A stretch of DNA of 64,000 nt from Raphanus sativus (GCF_000801105.2 NC_079515.1:1860001-1924000); one strand, 5' to 3'; positions 12,039-24,849 are shown, numbered from the stretch's first letter. Program-made: numbers and translations. The notes: a model not told the origin generated them from the sequence alone.

Positions 12039-13169
12039 ATGGCCCAAACCGATCTCAATCAGCCTAAACTAGATATGGTAATCATTTAATCTGATTCCCT
12101 TTTAACATCGTTTCTCGGATTCGATTGTAGAGATCATAAGATTAGGGTTAACGAATTTAAAAATTGAAATCTGTATTGGCTAATTAAAACATGTGAAACG
12201 TGCAGAGCAAGGAGGAGAAAGATAGGTTGAAGTATTTGGAGTTCGTGCAAGCTGCTGCTGTTGAAGCGTTGCTTCGCTTTGCTCTCATTTACGCAAAGGC
12301 AAAGGACAAGTCTGGTCCTTTGAAACCGGGTGTTGAATCCGTTGAAGGAGCTGTTAAGACCGTGGTCGGTCCTGTCTACCACAAGTACCACGATGTCCCC
12401 GTCGATGTCCTTAAATACATGGACCAGAAGGTAATCCCTAGTTTTAGTTTTTGCTTTTTTTTTATTAATGATCGAAATAATCACTTGTTATCATAGCAGT
12501 TAATACATTTGGTATGAAATCATAATAGTGATATGTTCCATTGTTTGGGATTACTTATTTAGCAAGTAAATCAACACAGGCATTAGATTTTGCTAGTTAT
12601 TATTTTTATTATGCGATAAGAAAAAACAGAGGAATGATGACGTGGCAGAGTCGCTGAGCTGACAATATCTATTGAACCGTCTTTGGCCATCGCAGGTTGA
12701 CGTGTCTGTGAGCGAGCTTGACCGCCGCGTGCCACCAGTGGTCAAACAAGTCTCTTCGCAGGCCATCTCAGCTGCTCAGATAGCACCCGTCCTAGCTCGT
12801 GCTTTGGCCACCGAGGTTCGACGTGCCGGCGTAGTGGAAACCGCTTCTGGGGTGGCTAAATCCGTTTACACCAAGTATGAGCCTGCCGCTAAGGAGCTGT
12901 ACGCAAGCTACGAGCCGAAAGCGGAGCAGTGTGCGGTTTCGGCTTGGAAGAAGCTGAACCAGCTTCCTCTGTTCCCGAGGCTGGCTCAGGTCGCTGTACC
13001 GACGGCTGCTTTCTGCTCTGAGAAGTACAATGATACGGTGGTGAAGGCTGCGGAGAAAGGGTACAGGGTCTCATCGTACATGCCTTTGGTTCCAACGGAG
13101 AGGATCTCGAAGATCTTCTCCGAGGAGAAGACTGAGATCAAGCCGTTGGAGTTTCATCCACTTGATTGA
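12039..13169 (+). CDS. LDAP3: Lipid-droplet-associated protein, REF/SRPP family
   Basis: This is a member of the rubber elongation factor / small rubber particle protein family, whose plant members coat cytosolic lipid droplets in vegetative tissue and take part in lipid storage and stress responses. There are three exons: 12039-12077, 12206-12430 and 12696-13169, all phase 0, giving 245 residues, in line with Arabidopsis At3g05500. The REF domain runs from about residue 20 ([20 protein letters not shown]) to near 220, with characteristic amphipathic Ala/Val-rich repeats ([18 protein letters not shown]). There is no signal peptide or clear membrane span, as expected for a surface-bound droplet protein. 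Part of exon 2 recurs as a fragment at about 15908-15964. Confidence 0.92.
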
Positions 13170-13554
13170 TTTGTGTGTGTTGTTTGGTTTGATGTGAACC
13201 GGATCTTGGTTAGCACGTGGTCCCTGGTTCTGGTTCTTTTGTTTCTTCATTTTTTCTGTTTTCTTTGAATATTTCGTTAGTAATACTAAAAAATGTATAC
13301 TTTTATGTTTGGAGTATTGTATAAAACTATATTGTATTTGTTTATCCTATGATTGAACGGGGAAACTGAAAAAAAAAAAAGCAATGATCGTAACACAAGA
13401 CTACAAGAGTATGTGCACCATGATCCAAGAACTGCCTCGGTAAGCCCAACAATAGAGGCCCATTATACGGATGTTAGGTTAATGAGGGGTTAAGAAAAGA
13501 GTGAGACGCAAAAGAAAGAAGAACCGTTGGAGAAGAAACCCTATATTTTCTGTA

Positions 13555-14042
13555 ATGCTGTTTGTGAGACCCGTCCTTACGCAGTATTATCGCCGAGGAA
13601 GATCACTTGGTCGTCGTGATTTCTCTTCGCAGCGTAGTTTTTATAATAGTATATCTCTTTTTTTTTTTGTATTTTATGGATTTGAACAAAGAAAAAGAAG
13701 CTGAATGGTCCTTGTTTACTCTTTTTCAGATGTTGACGTTGTCACGGAGTCGGGAATCAGTGTGATTGAGAATATGTTTAACACCTCTCTCGCACTGGGT
13801 CTTGGAACTGGTCTGGGTTATCTGATCATGGGCTACAATAATTCATCAGAATATGCTCAGGAAGTCGAAGAGGTAAAAAAGTTAAGCACTTTCCTATCTC
13901 TCTTCGCAACATTCTAATCCTTATGACCATCTTGTTATTGCTGTGTTTCCAGAACTGGGAGAGAAGGAAGCTAGAGCTACAGAAGTTTGAAGCAAACTTG
14001 GAGCGCTTGCAAAGAAAATATGGAGTTAAACGAGATGTTTGA
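13555..14042 (+). CDS. Small predicted single-span membrane protein, copy A
   Basis: I do not recognise this family. Three exons (13555-13648, 13730-13872, 13953-14042) join in phase with GT-AG borders to give an intact 108-residue protein. The N-terminus is basic (YYRRGRSLGRR), followed after about residue 45 by a Gly-rich hydrophobic segment (SLALGLGTGLGYLIMGY), probably one membrane span. A charged helical tail rich in Glu, Arg and Lys follows (NWERRKLELQKFEANLERLQ), a possible coiled coil. The basic N-terminus could be a mitochondrial or plastid signal (inference). The next gene (14723-15618) has the same plan and shares the YRRG(R/K) start and the GYLI motif after the span, so the two look like diverged tandem duplicates. 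The exon calls are mine and would need transcript data. Confidence 0.55.
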
Positions 14043-14722
14043 TAATTTTAAACTACTTTGTTATCGTTGACCAAAAAAAAAACTACTTTGTTACCGTATA
14101 TAGTCATTAATTAAATTTTAGAAATTCATCTTTTTAGCATATTATTTGGTGTATATGAAATATGCTTCCTAAAATTTAAATTTCGTTTTATATATAATTT
14201 TAATAAATATTATCAAAATATTTTAAAGTTTTAAGAAAATATAGAGATAGCTTTCATTGTGAATATAAAATATATAATACAATGTTTTGTTTGTACATAC
14301 ATAATATATATATATATATATATATGTAAAATATTAATTTGTAATTTTTATGGAGCCATATATATATATAAAGTATTTTCAATAAAAAATATTTTCTTAT
14401 AATTTTATTAATTTTTGTCATATTTTGAATCGGTCCAACTCGAGATCGATGAAATTTATTGATTTATTGTGTTTATCGAGTATTAATTTATAGAATTTTA
14501 AATGTATATTTTATAATAATTTGTTAACTAATTTTCCTACTCAAATATTTATTCTAAAGTTTGACTTTTTGTCAAAGCCCTAATAATAAACTGAAAAAAG
14601 TGTGATGGGAATGGGGAAAGAAGAGTAAGGCCCAAGAAAACATGGTCATATTCGGAAAAGAGGAGGTCGAGTGAGAAGAAGCGAAACCCTAAACTTCTGG
14701 TCGAGTGATAAGAGTAAAAGTG
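14043..14722. other. AT-rich spacer between the two small membrane-protein genes
   Basis: Strongly AT-rich sequence with a (TA)n microsatellite at about 14297-14325. No gene or clear transposon ends are visible. Confidence 0.5.
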
Positions 14723-15618
14723 ATGAAGTTTGCGAAATCCGTCGTTGCGCACGTAAGGCAATTTGTATTTTTTTTTATTTTTTTGTTACGTTTGAATTCT
14801 GCTGTTCCCTGTTCGATCAATGAAAAAACCTATAATTTTTTTTTGGTTTGCAGTCTTATCGCCGAGGAAAACCATTTGGGCGGCATAGTTTTAATAATGG
14901 TAGTTATCTCTTTCGTTCCTCAGATGTATCTTAATGGAGTGAGTTTTGTTTTTAAAATGAATTTTGAACAAATCAAAAGAAGCTGAATCGTCCCTTTTTC
15001 CAGGAGCTAGAGGAATGGCGGCGAATCGTATTCCTGATGTAATCGATTAATCCCGACATGAACTCTCTTGTGTGTTTGATTATGTTTCTGATCCATATAT
15101 GTCTGTTCCGAATATTGCAGAAACCAGTTGTACTACATGGCTCTATGGCACCTGGCCTAGCATTCTCTTTTGGATTTACTGGCTACCTGATCTGGCGTAA
15201 TGTGTATTTCAAAATTGATCAAACTTTTATTGTTTGTTTCCTTAACTGATTGGGGGTCAAAATCATGATTTATTTCTAAGAAATGGTTGAGGTTAGGCGA
15301 ATGTCAAAAGCTGCGGACAAGGATATCGAATATCACAGAGAAGCCCGTCTGAGGAACATCCGTATTTGTGAAGGACACCGGGAGGTAGTATTCTTACAGA
15401 TTTTTTTCTAATTTTGGTCACTCAAGCATTGGGTTTGTGCCCAACATACATTTGGGTTTTAATGCATCCCTTGATTCCTCATTTTTCAGATATCGAGGCT
15501 CAGGGATAAAAATAAAGCTGAACCTGAAGCTGAAGTTGAAGTTGAAGTTGAAGCTGAACCTGAAGCTAAGATGGTAGAAGAAGATATGGAAATGCCATGG
15601 TGGTGTGGTTCGGCTTGA
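14723..15618 (+). pseudogene. Small predicted membrane protein, copy B (possibly frameshifted)
   Basis: This is a diverged neighbour of the gene at 13555-14042. Exons that can be read are 14723-14752, 14854-14899, 15004-15038, 15121-15196, 15297-15384 and 15490-15618. They give a basic start (SYRRGKPFGRHSF), one hydrophobic span (MAPGLAFSFGFTGYLIW), a charged helix (MSKAADKDIEYHREARLRN) and an acidic tail of alternating AEPE and VEVE units ending EEDMEMPWWCGSA. Phases agree except at the fourth intron: 15196 to 15297 leaves the helix one base out of frame. Either the donor region lost one base (a broken gene) or a different splice site is used. The repeat-built acidic tail is absent from copy A. 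Confidence 0.4.
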
Positions 15619-15907
15619 GAAGAATTTAGAGATAGAGATTGAGCTCTGTTAATTGTTGCTCTGTTTTTTCTTAAAAGCTATGAAAAACACAGAACACTCT
15701 AAACAAAGAGGCAGTCACTGTACAACCGTTTTCTTGGTTTGAATAAATTCTTACATTCAAGATAAAAAGAAGAAGCTGAAGCTAGAGCTAATAATTAAGG
15801 ATGAATATTTGGAACTTCAGTTTCCTGCAAGTTATTATAGTTTTTTAGTATGGTTGTTTGTTTCTAGTTGATAAGTTTCGTTTGGGATTCATGATATGAC
15901 TGTTCTT

Positions 15908-15964
15908 GGAGAAAGAGGAGGTTGAATTATTTGGAGTTCGTGCAAGCTGCTGCTGTTGAAGCGA
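15908..15964 (+). pseudogene. Fragment copied from LDAP3 exon 2
   Basis: About 57 bases nearly identical to LDAP3 exon 2 around 12212-12268 (encoding [13 protein letters not shown], with a few changes and small indels). The similarity stops abruptly on both sides. It is too short to be a gene. It looks like a partial local duplication or gene-conversion tract. Confidence 0.65.
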
Positions 15965-16549
15965 AGTGACATAGTCAAATGTTTTTTTACTTTTCCTATA
16001 GCAGTGGAGCTTTGGTAGAATGTCAATTTTGTATGCCTTCACTCTTTCAACAAATTGAAGAGATTAAAGATTGATTCAGAAGATATGTTTACAACAACAT
16101 TAATGTCTTCAAGCGTCTTCCTAAACAACAGCACTTTTTCATACCTTAAATAAAGAGAATATGTTTTTTTTTTTGTATTTAACTTGAAATCCATTTTATT
16201 GTGTATTTATAACATAAGTGCTTTAAGAAATATTAGGAAACTTCTCATTTACATAATTTTATGTATGTTACTTATTCTAAATGTATGTATTGTATTACAT
16301 ACTCTAAATAATATATTATTTCAGCCAATTAATTCGATTATGGAATCAATCACTCATAAATCATGTTCTAATATTGGAAAATCTTGACAAAGCTCTTTAA
16401 AACTAAAACATGAGTATTAATAAGTCAATAATTAGTAGGCCAAAACACAAATAGAAAAAACCGCTGCTGGTTTACCGTTGGTTTATCAAAGATTACTTAA
16501 CTTTATCTATTAAAAATCGGTAGAAAGAGGAAAAAGACACTGTTGTTGA

Positions 16550-17170
16550 TGCACGTTGTCCCTTGAGTATGTCTTCCTCATCTCAAAGATTTTACATAGA
16601 TATGCTTCATACAATAGCCAATTTCAGTCATATTATTTTCAGAAACACAATATAGATTTTCCGGAGGTCTATGTTGTTGACCGAGAAGGTCATGTTCGTA
16701 TATAGAATCTGACTCATGTTATTACTGAGAGAAAGATACAAAATAAATTCAATCAGTTTTTTTAATAAAAAAAAATCACTATGATTTATGATTTCGATGT
16801 AAGATTACTGTTTGCGGACAAAGTTTTGAAAGCAGAAAAAAAATTCTATAAAATTGAAAGCGGCTGAAGATTCGATTAACAAAGTAGCATTGTCATATTG
16901 CAGTTCAATTTAGAGGGAGTTGTTGGTGTTTCTTATAAGAACCTTTTACAAGAAACTGCCCAAAAGGAAAATTAGTTCTTGCTGATTTATACAATCTCTA
17001 ATATATGGTCCGTCATATTTGCTTACTTTTAGTTCAACTGTTGGGTTTGCTGAGTGTGTTTACAAAGGAGAAGAAGCAACAACCAAAAAGTTGGCTGAAA
17101 TGAATGCTGCCAAAGTAGCAATCATGAGTATAAAATATGGACACATGAGTACCTTTGACGATTTTTGAAT
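16550..17170 (+). pseudogene. DRB4-like double-stranded-RNA-binding pseudogene
   Basis: Disconnected reading frames resemble the two N-terminal dsRNA-binding domains of DRB4-type proteins, the partners of Dicer-like enzymes. A first part (about 16615-16700) reads FQSYYFQKHNIDFPEVYVVD, like the start of dsRBD1. A linker part (about 16855-16910) reads KAAEDSINKVALS. dsRBD2 is left as YKNLLQETAQKEN (about 16938-16975) and, after stops, as GEEATTKKLAEMNAAKVAIM (about 17070-17130). Stop codons and frame changes interrupt it and the C-terminal region is missing. The assignment to DRB4 rather than another DRB rests on recalled similarity. Confidence 0.6.
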
Positions 17171-18045
17171 AGAATCAAGGTTCAAAACATATGGTTTTGG
17201 TTATATTAAAATCTATGTTTGCATGGCCTTCTATGTAGAGTAATCATGATTTCACAAAGAGATATTATTCAATATGAATCACAACTATTCTTAGAGGTAT
17301 AGTGAAGTTTTTGAAAGTCAATATGAATACAAATATTTATGATTGTACTACTTTTGAGCAATATTATGAACCTTGTTCATGTAATATATAAGGTTTCAAA
17401 TTAAGTGTATATATTATATATTCCATTTTTATCTAGTAGTTTATTATTGTATCTGTTTTTTTTGTTTCATGTAGATCACATGGTTTTCAAAAACATATTT
17501 AATCATTGTTGAGAAAAATATTATGATTTTTGTTTTTGATGCATCTTATACATTTGAGGTTATAAAACAAGAAACCATATGCATGCAATTGTGTAATTTA
17601 TACAAGTATCTTACTCTTAAGGTAGTGTTGTTTTGTTTCATACTTTCATGTAATTTATGTTTTGATTTATTTTTTTATTTTTATGAAAAAGTATTGGAGA
17701 TGTAATTTTTTTTTGGTTAATGTAATTTCTTTTTATAACCAAACCATAGATATGTAATTTTTAAAATAATAATAATTATACGGTATAGTTAAAATTGGTT
17801 ATTGGTTTTTCCCAGTTGTACTAGATTGAAACACTCTGCTTCGTTCAGAAGTTATGCATATCATTTCTTTGAGAACAAGTTTTCCGAAGAAAATATAATT
17901 AATTTAATATTATCTTTGTTTGCTTATTTAATTACTTTCTTTCGTCTTTCTCTTCTCATAGTCGCTCGCTCTTCAGAACCCCACCCAAACTCTCCTCCGG
18001 CGATCTCTGTCTCTCTCTCTCTCTCCCCGATTAGAGGCTATTGAG
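17171..18045. other. Spacer upstream of RPT5A with copied LDAP3-upstream segment
   Basis: About 17395-17610 is a diverged copy of 11440-11690 upstream of LDAP3. The end holds the RPT5A 5' UTR with a CT microsatellite (about 18008-18026). No further gene is visible. Confidence 0.5.
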
Positions 18046-20221
<2,176 letters not shown>

Positions 20222-20606
20222 TCTCTCCCTGTCAGTTATATTCGTGTTTGCTCTCTATCTTTCAACTAGTGTTTATTCCGGTTGGAAACTTTTCATATTT
20301 TCGAATCAGGATATCTTTTATCAAAGTGCATTTAGTTTTGTTCATCTTATTTTTCTTCTGAAACAAGAAAAGGAACTTTAATAGTTTACCACCTCTTATA
20401 ATTTTATTGTTGAATTGTGTTTGCCAGAAAAATTCATAAGTACATTCTAAGCAGTTTCTGTCAGTATGTGTCAAACGTATATAATATTATTCAAGAATTG
20501 AATGTGTTAAAAGAAAATCAAAACATAAGATATGCAAACCATCTTAAAATTCATGGGAGAAAAATACGGTAGCTTGGTGAAAACAAAAGAAAAAAGAGAG
20601 AAATAA
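20222..20606. other. Spacer between RPT5A and the TCTP2 pseudogene
   Basis: RPT5A 3' UTR, then the 3' flank of the convergent TCTP2 pseudogene. Nothing else is visible. Confidence 0.5.
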
Positions 20607-20691
20607 TCAACACTTGATCTCCTTCAAGCCGCAGGCTAAGTAGAGAAAAAGTAGGATTAATGGCTACTTCCTTCTAGTAAGCAAACACTAA

Positions 20692-22070
20692 GAGCATCAT
20701 TATCCCAACAATCCATAATGGATTGCTTAATTATATAATAATAATATTTAAGAAGTTTTTTATGGTAAGCAATTTCATATTTTTCTTCCTCCATTGCAAG
20801 TTTCTTATTTTTGGGTTTTTTTTGTATTCAACATTTTGAAAACACAATTCTGAAATATGTTTACTTGTTTGTAAATGAAAAACAAAGCAGACCATGATTC
20901 TCATGAGAACAAGCTTCAGTAGCAGTCCGTGATTCTTCCACTCCTAAAGCTCCACTCTTCCACACTTTTCTTTGACCTGAAAGTAAGGACATGCAACAAT
21001 TAGTGAGAACAATAAACGTATATCATCATGAGAAGAAGAAACACATATCAATAACAAAGACATGAAACAGAAACATAAAAAGAAGTAGCCACAGTGTTGA
21101 ACTTGAAAAACAACAAACAGAGACATGAAACATAAACAGAAACATAAAAAACGCATTAACGAAGACAAGAACAACAAACAGAGACTTCAACTTAAACTAA
21201 TTCTTGAACTTAAACTTCTTCTTCAGACAACATTAAAACAACAACTCAGTAATGAGCTTCTTCTCGAGAGCTTCTTCATAATCATGTAGCGGTTCTTGTT
21301 TTGCAATTAAACCATCTTAAGTTCATATTTATAATACAACACTAGTTCCTCACACAAAGCAAAAAGAAACAATCTTGAAATATACCAGTAAAACAACCAT
21401 ACATACACTAGATTCATCACTGATTTGACAAAGAAGAAGGGACAAGGGAGCTGCTTCTTACAGTACTGCCAAACGTTTCCGGAGAGATCTTGAGCCTTCT
21501 TGGTGGTGTCTGCAGCCATCTTCCCCCATTTTCCAAGCGTGTCCTTCACAGAGTCCATTGTATCTGTCTCCCAAAACCAAAATCGATCAATCAATTAAAC
21601 ACATAAATTCGAGATCGGATGATGCGAAGTAGCTTACTCTTGGGGACAGTGGAAGGAAAGACGTAAGGATTGAACTCTGACGGCATGGTGGTAGCAGCGT
21701 TGCCGGAGATGGGAGAAGGAGGAGGATTGACGTCGTTGGGATCGAGCTTAGGGTAAGGAGTGATAGTCAGAGGATTGAGGAGCTTTGGGCTCCGATGCGG
21801 AGGGAGTAGAAATCCGGCTGGCGTCGTGATTCTCTTGCCCACTCATGCTTTGATTCTTCTTCTTCTTCGCTATTCTTCCGTTTTCTTTTTTGGCCGGGAG
21901 AGAGATAGAGATGAGAGAGAGAGAGTTCAACGTATGACGCGTGGCCATAAACTACGTCGCTTCCGTTGCCTAATTAAACAACGTTGCTTCTATTAAAAAG
22001 TATTTTTTCTTTTTTTTTTTAATTATAATTAACCTAGCAACCGTGATAAGCAACAGCGATAATGATGCTC
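20692..22070. mobile_element. PIF/Harbinger-like element carrying a gene fragment (Pack-type)
   Basis: The two ends are inverted copies of GAGCATCATTATC (13 bases exact, with looser similarity further in). A direct TAA lies on both sides (20689-20691 and 22071-22073). A 3-bp TAA/TTA duplication is the PIF/Harbinger signature. The element is 1,379 bp and has no transposase, so it is non-autonomous. It contains part of a GRAM/GER5-like gene, including an intron. Excising the element with one TAA rejoins the interrupted TCTP2 exon in its expected order, an independent check of the borders. Confidence 0.82.
21466..21846 (-). pseudogene. Captured N-terminal fragment of a GEM-like/GER5 GRAM-domain gene
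   Basis: Read on the minus strand, a start MSGQENHDASRIS (ATG at 21846) leads into a proline-rich region. After a one-base frame change near 21780 it continues TPYPKLDPNDVNPPPSPISG, then NPYVFPST, an intron (21637-21564), and MDSVKDTLGKWGKMAADTTK to AQDLSGNVWQ. This is the N-terminal half of GEM-like proteins such as Arabidopsis At5g13200 (GER5), ABA-responsive proteins with a C-terminal GRAM domain. The GRAM domain is absent. The fragment lies wholly inside the Harbinger-like element and keeps the intron, so it was captured from genomic DNA. The identification of the source gene is from memory. Confidence 0.7.
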
Positions 22071-22908
22071 TAAGCTATCTTCCTCGTTCATGCCCTCTCC
22101 CACAAAGCTGTGATCATCACATTCGTTTAAACAATCACCAATTATAAAAAACGCTATTTAAACAAAACTGACGACGAAAATAAGGTAAGAGGTAAGAAGA
22201 GCTTACAATTAGAAGTCTTTGAGCTTTTACACCAAAAACTTGGTAACACTCTCAATGTTTTTTTTGAACATCTTTTGTTTTTCTGAGTCCAGCTTAGAGA
22301 TTAGTTGCCTTATGTATCTGTTCATGAACATCACAAACTGTTTTTTGTCGGTGATTGCTCCTACACAAACACAATAATACCGCATGAGATCAATGTCACA
22401 TTCATCCACAATGTAGCAATATAAGATTCAAAAGAAATAGTCACTGGATATTACCTGAAGCCTAAAAATATCGATGATATCGATAATCTTCACAGCAACT
22501 CCTTCGTCTTCTCCACCTTTTTCAGCTGATGGATTCACACCAATGTCGAAATTTATTGCTCTTTTCACAACCCACTGATGAAGAAAAGTTCACGTAATAA
22601 TAAATATCAATATATAGTTTCAGACTAGAAGAATGATTGATCATACAAATCAAAGCTTTTTTCTCAAGTAGTACCTTTCCTTCAACTTCCCATAACATAC
22701 CATTTTCGATTTTCTTGCAAGGAAAAGAATCAGACAAAAGCTCATCGCCTGTTTGATCAAAATGACAAACAAAATTTAGGTTCTGACACAAGTAACACAT
22801 ATAAATCAATATGTTATGATCAACTAAGACTCAAGTGAAACCTAGAAACCTAAAGGCAGAAACAAAATCACAGAGATTCACCAAGGAATTCCACACAAAC
22901 TAGAACAT

Positions 22909-23566
22909 AATCTTATGTACTTGTAAGAAGATGCTGAGAGAGAGAGAGAGAAAAAGACGTTGGTCTTGTATGCTTTAGCTGATCTGATCAGTGATCGATA
23001 AATCTAGAGTGAGATTGGGACTTTGTTGTTGGTGTAGACAAGACACATTAAATATCTATTTATAGAATTCATGGTGAGAAGTGTATTTACATTACATGAG
23101 GCAAGTAGTAGTGTTTATTCCTTTTCTTGCTTTCCAGTTGCACAAAAAATGAAAATTTCCTTTCTCGAATCAGAACAGTTCTTATTTACTTGTCTTGGAG
23201 TACTAACTTACTCTCTCCTAATTAACTTCATCTCTTAAACATTTAATTTTTTGACGGAATAAAATTCAAAGAAATCAAAATAAAATGTAAAATCATACTA
23301 GGAAAATAACCATGTCTAATTTAAATTCATTTCTATTTTGTGTTGTCATTATAATCTATTAAACAAATTTAATTTCATTATAATCTTATTTAATAAATTT
23401 AATTTTTAAAAAATTAAAGAACAAATCCAGAAAATATTATCCTATTCACTTTATGTAAATCTATCTCTAGTTTGTATATAATGTTTTCATTTTGTTATCA
23501 TCATATTATAGATTTGAGTAAATAAATTTAATTTACAAAATAAAAACAAATAAAAATAATATTGTA
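22909..23566. other. Spacer between TCTP2 and acid phosphatase pseudogenes
   Basis: A GA-repeat (about 22935-22952) marks the former TCTP2 5' UTR. The rest is AT-rich with no gene. Confidence 0.5.
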
Positions 23567-24094
23567 CACACCTCAAAAATCGTAGCTCGAGAGTGAACTC
23601 AAGAAAGTAAACAGAGAAAAGACTCCATGGCTGATTGTTCTGGTTCACTCGCCGTGGTACAACAGCAACAGTTATCACTACATGGAAGGTGAAAGCATGA
23701 GAGTCATGTTTGAGCCATGGGTCGTCTAAAACTAAGTTGATATTGTTTTTGCTGGTCTTGTTCATGCCTACGAGCGATCAGAACGTGTCTCCAACATTAA
23801 GTACAATATCACTGATGGTTTGAGTTCTCCTGTGAAAGATCAATCTGCTCCAATTTACATCACCATTGTATCACCATTGGTGATGGTGGCAACATAGAAG
23901 GAATCGCTAACGATTACACATACCCTCAACCGAGTTACTCAGCGTATAGAGAGGCTAGTTTCGGACATGCTCTTCTAGAAATAAAGAACATGACTCACGC
24001 GCTTTACACTTGGCATATGAACCAAGACAATGAGCCGGTTATCGCCGACTCTTTTTGGGTGAAGAACAAACACTTCTTGCTGGAGGAGGAATAG
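23567..24094 (+). pseudogene. Purple acid phosphatase pseudogene (C-terminal part)
   Basis: The sequence encodes the C-terminal part of a plant purple acid phosphatase, a secreted metallophosphoesterase. [20 protein letters not shown] is followed by [10 protein letters not shown] with two stop codons, then [35 protein letters not shown], and after an 11-bp duplication that shifts the frame, [24 protein letters not shown] and a C-terminus LLEEE before the stop at 24092-24094. The family metal-ligand motif GHVHAYER has become GLVHAYER, losing a metal-binding histidine. The N-terminal two thirds are missing. It resembles the PAP10/PAP12 group. No equivalent is expected here in Arabidopsis, so it was probably transposed. 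Confidence 0.8.
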
Positions 24095-24849
24095 ACAGTT
24101 TCAACGACTCAAGAATGTTTCAGTTTTTTTTTTACTCATCTCTTTCTAATAATAAGATTAGTATTTGGTGTTCTTTTGTTAGGTTTTATTTAATTTAATT
24201 TTTATGTTTTATCTACTTATTATTGTGTTGCTACTTTACACATTTATTTAATTCATAAGGTGATAAGAGTTCCAACATTTCGGTAGTTATCTTTTTCTTT
24301 TGAAAGAACATTTCGGTACTAAAAATAATATTGTTTTATTCATACATTAAACTTGAGTAGACGAAAAATGATTGAAACCGAATTGATAGCAACTTTCTAA
24401 TAACAATCTGAAGCTAACCAAACTAAAATCAAAACCCATAGTAATAAATTAAGATACCAAAAATAGAAAGTTAAATTACCAAGGTGGTATTAAAAAGAGA
24501 AAAAAAAACGGAAAAGAGGGAGATAGGTAAAAAGGTGATGTCAAGTAGACAAATCCATCAGAATAAATCTGAGCCGTCCAAAGTTTCGAATATTTTGGAC
24601 AATCTTTTAATCTTTCCTCACACAGAACATCACCCGAGAAACCAAAAAAAACTTACAAAAATTTGATTTTTTTTCTTTTGCTTTCCTTCTTCTGGTTGTG
24701 ACGATCGGAGAGAGTTCACAGATTCATATTCTGTTTTAAATTAATCGAATTGATTAGGAATTGAGGGGGGAGGGAGAAGAGTTTTCGTGTGAATTGAATT
24801 GTGTGGTGTTGTGAATCGAGCTCGGTGGGTTCTGAGATTTGATTTGGTT
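24095..24849. other. Spacer and 5' UTR of the RING-H2 gene
   Basis: AT-rich spacer. The last ~150 bases before 24850 are probably the 5' leader of the RING gene. No other feature is seen. Confidence 0.5.

Larger units (their letters stand above)
20607..22908 (-). pseudogene. TCTP2: TCTP2 (translationally controlled tumor protein) pseudogene, split by a transposon
   Basis: On the minus strand the exons of a TCTP gene can be followed: a decayed exon 1 (ATG at 22908-22906, stop at codon 3), exon 2 at 22748-22675 ([20 protein letters not shown]), exon 3 at 22574-22455 (VNPSA...[15 protein letters not shown]), exon 4 at 22360-22207 ([19 protein letters not shown], then TKFLV-stop-KLKDF-stop) and a last exon in two pieces, 22107-22071 (FFVGEGMNEEDSL) and 20691-20607 (VFAY-stop-KE, then GLKEIKC-stop in another frame). 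The two pieces are separated exactly by the transposon at 20692-22070. Intact TCTP is a conserved cytosolic protein of about 168 residues linked to growth control. Several stops plus the insertion make this copy non-functional. Position matches At3g05540. Confidence 0.85.

Noticed and set aside
12134..12484. 116-codon open frame on the minus strand across LDAP3 exon 2
   Set aside because: Antisense shadow of the real LDAP3 exon.
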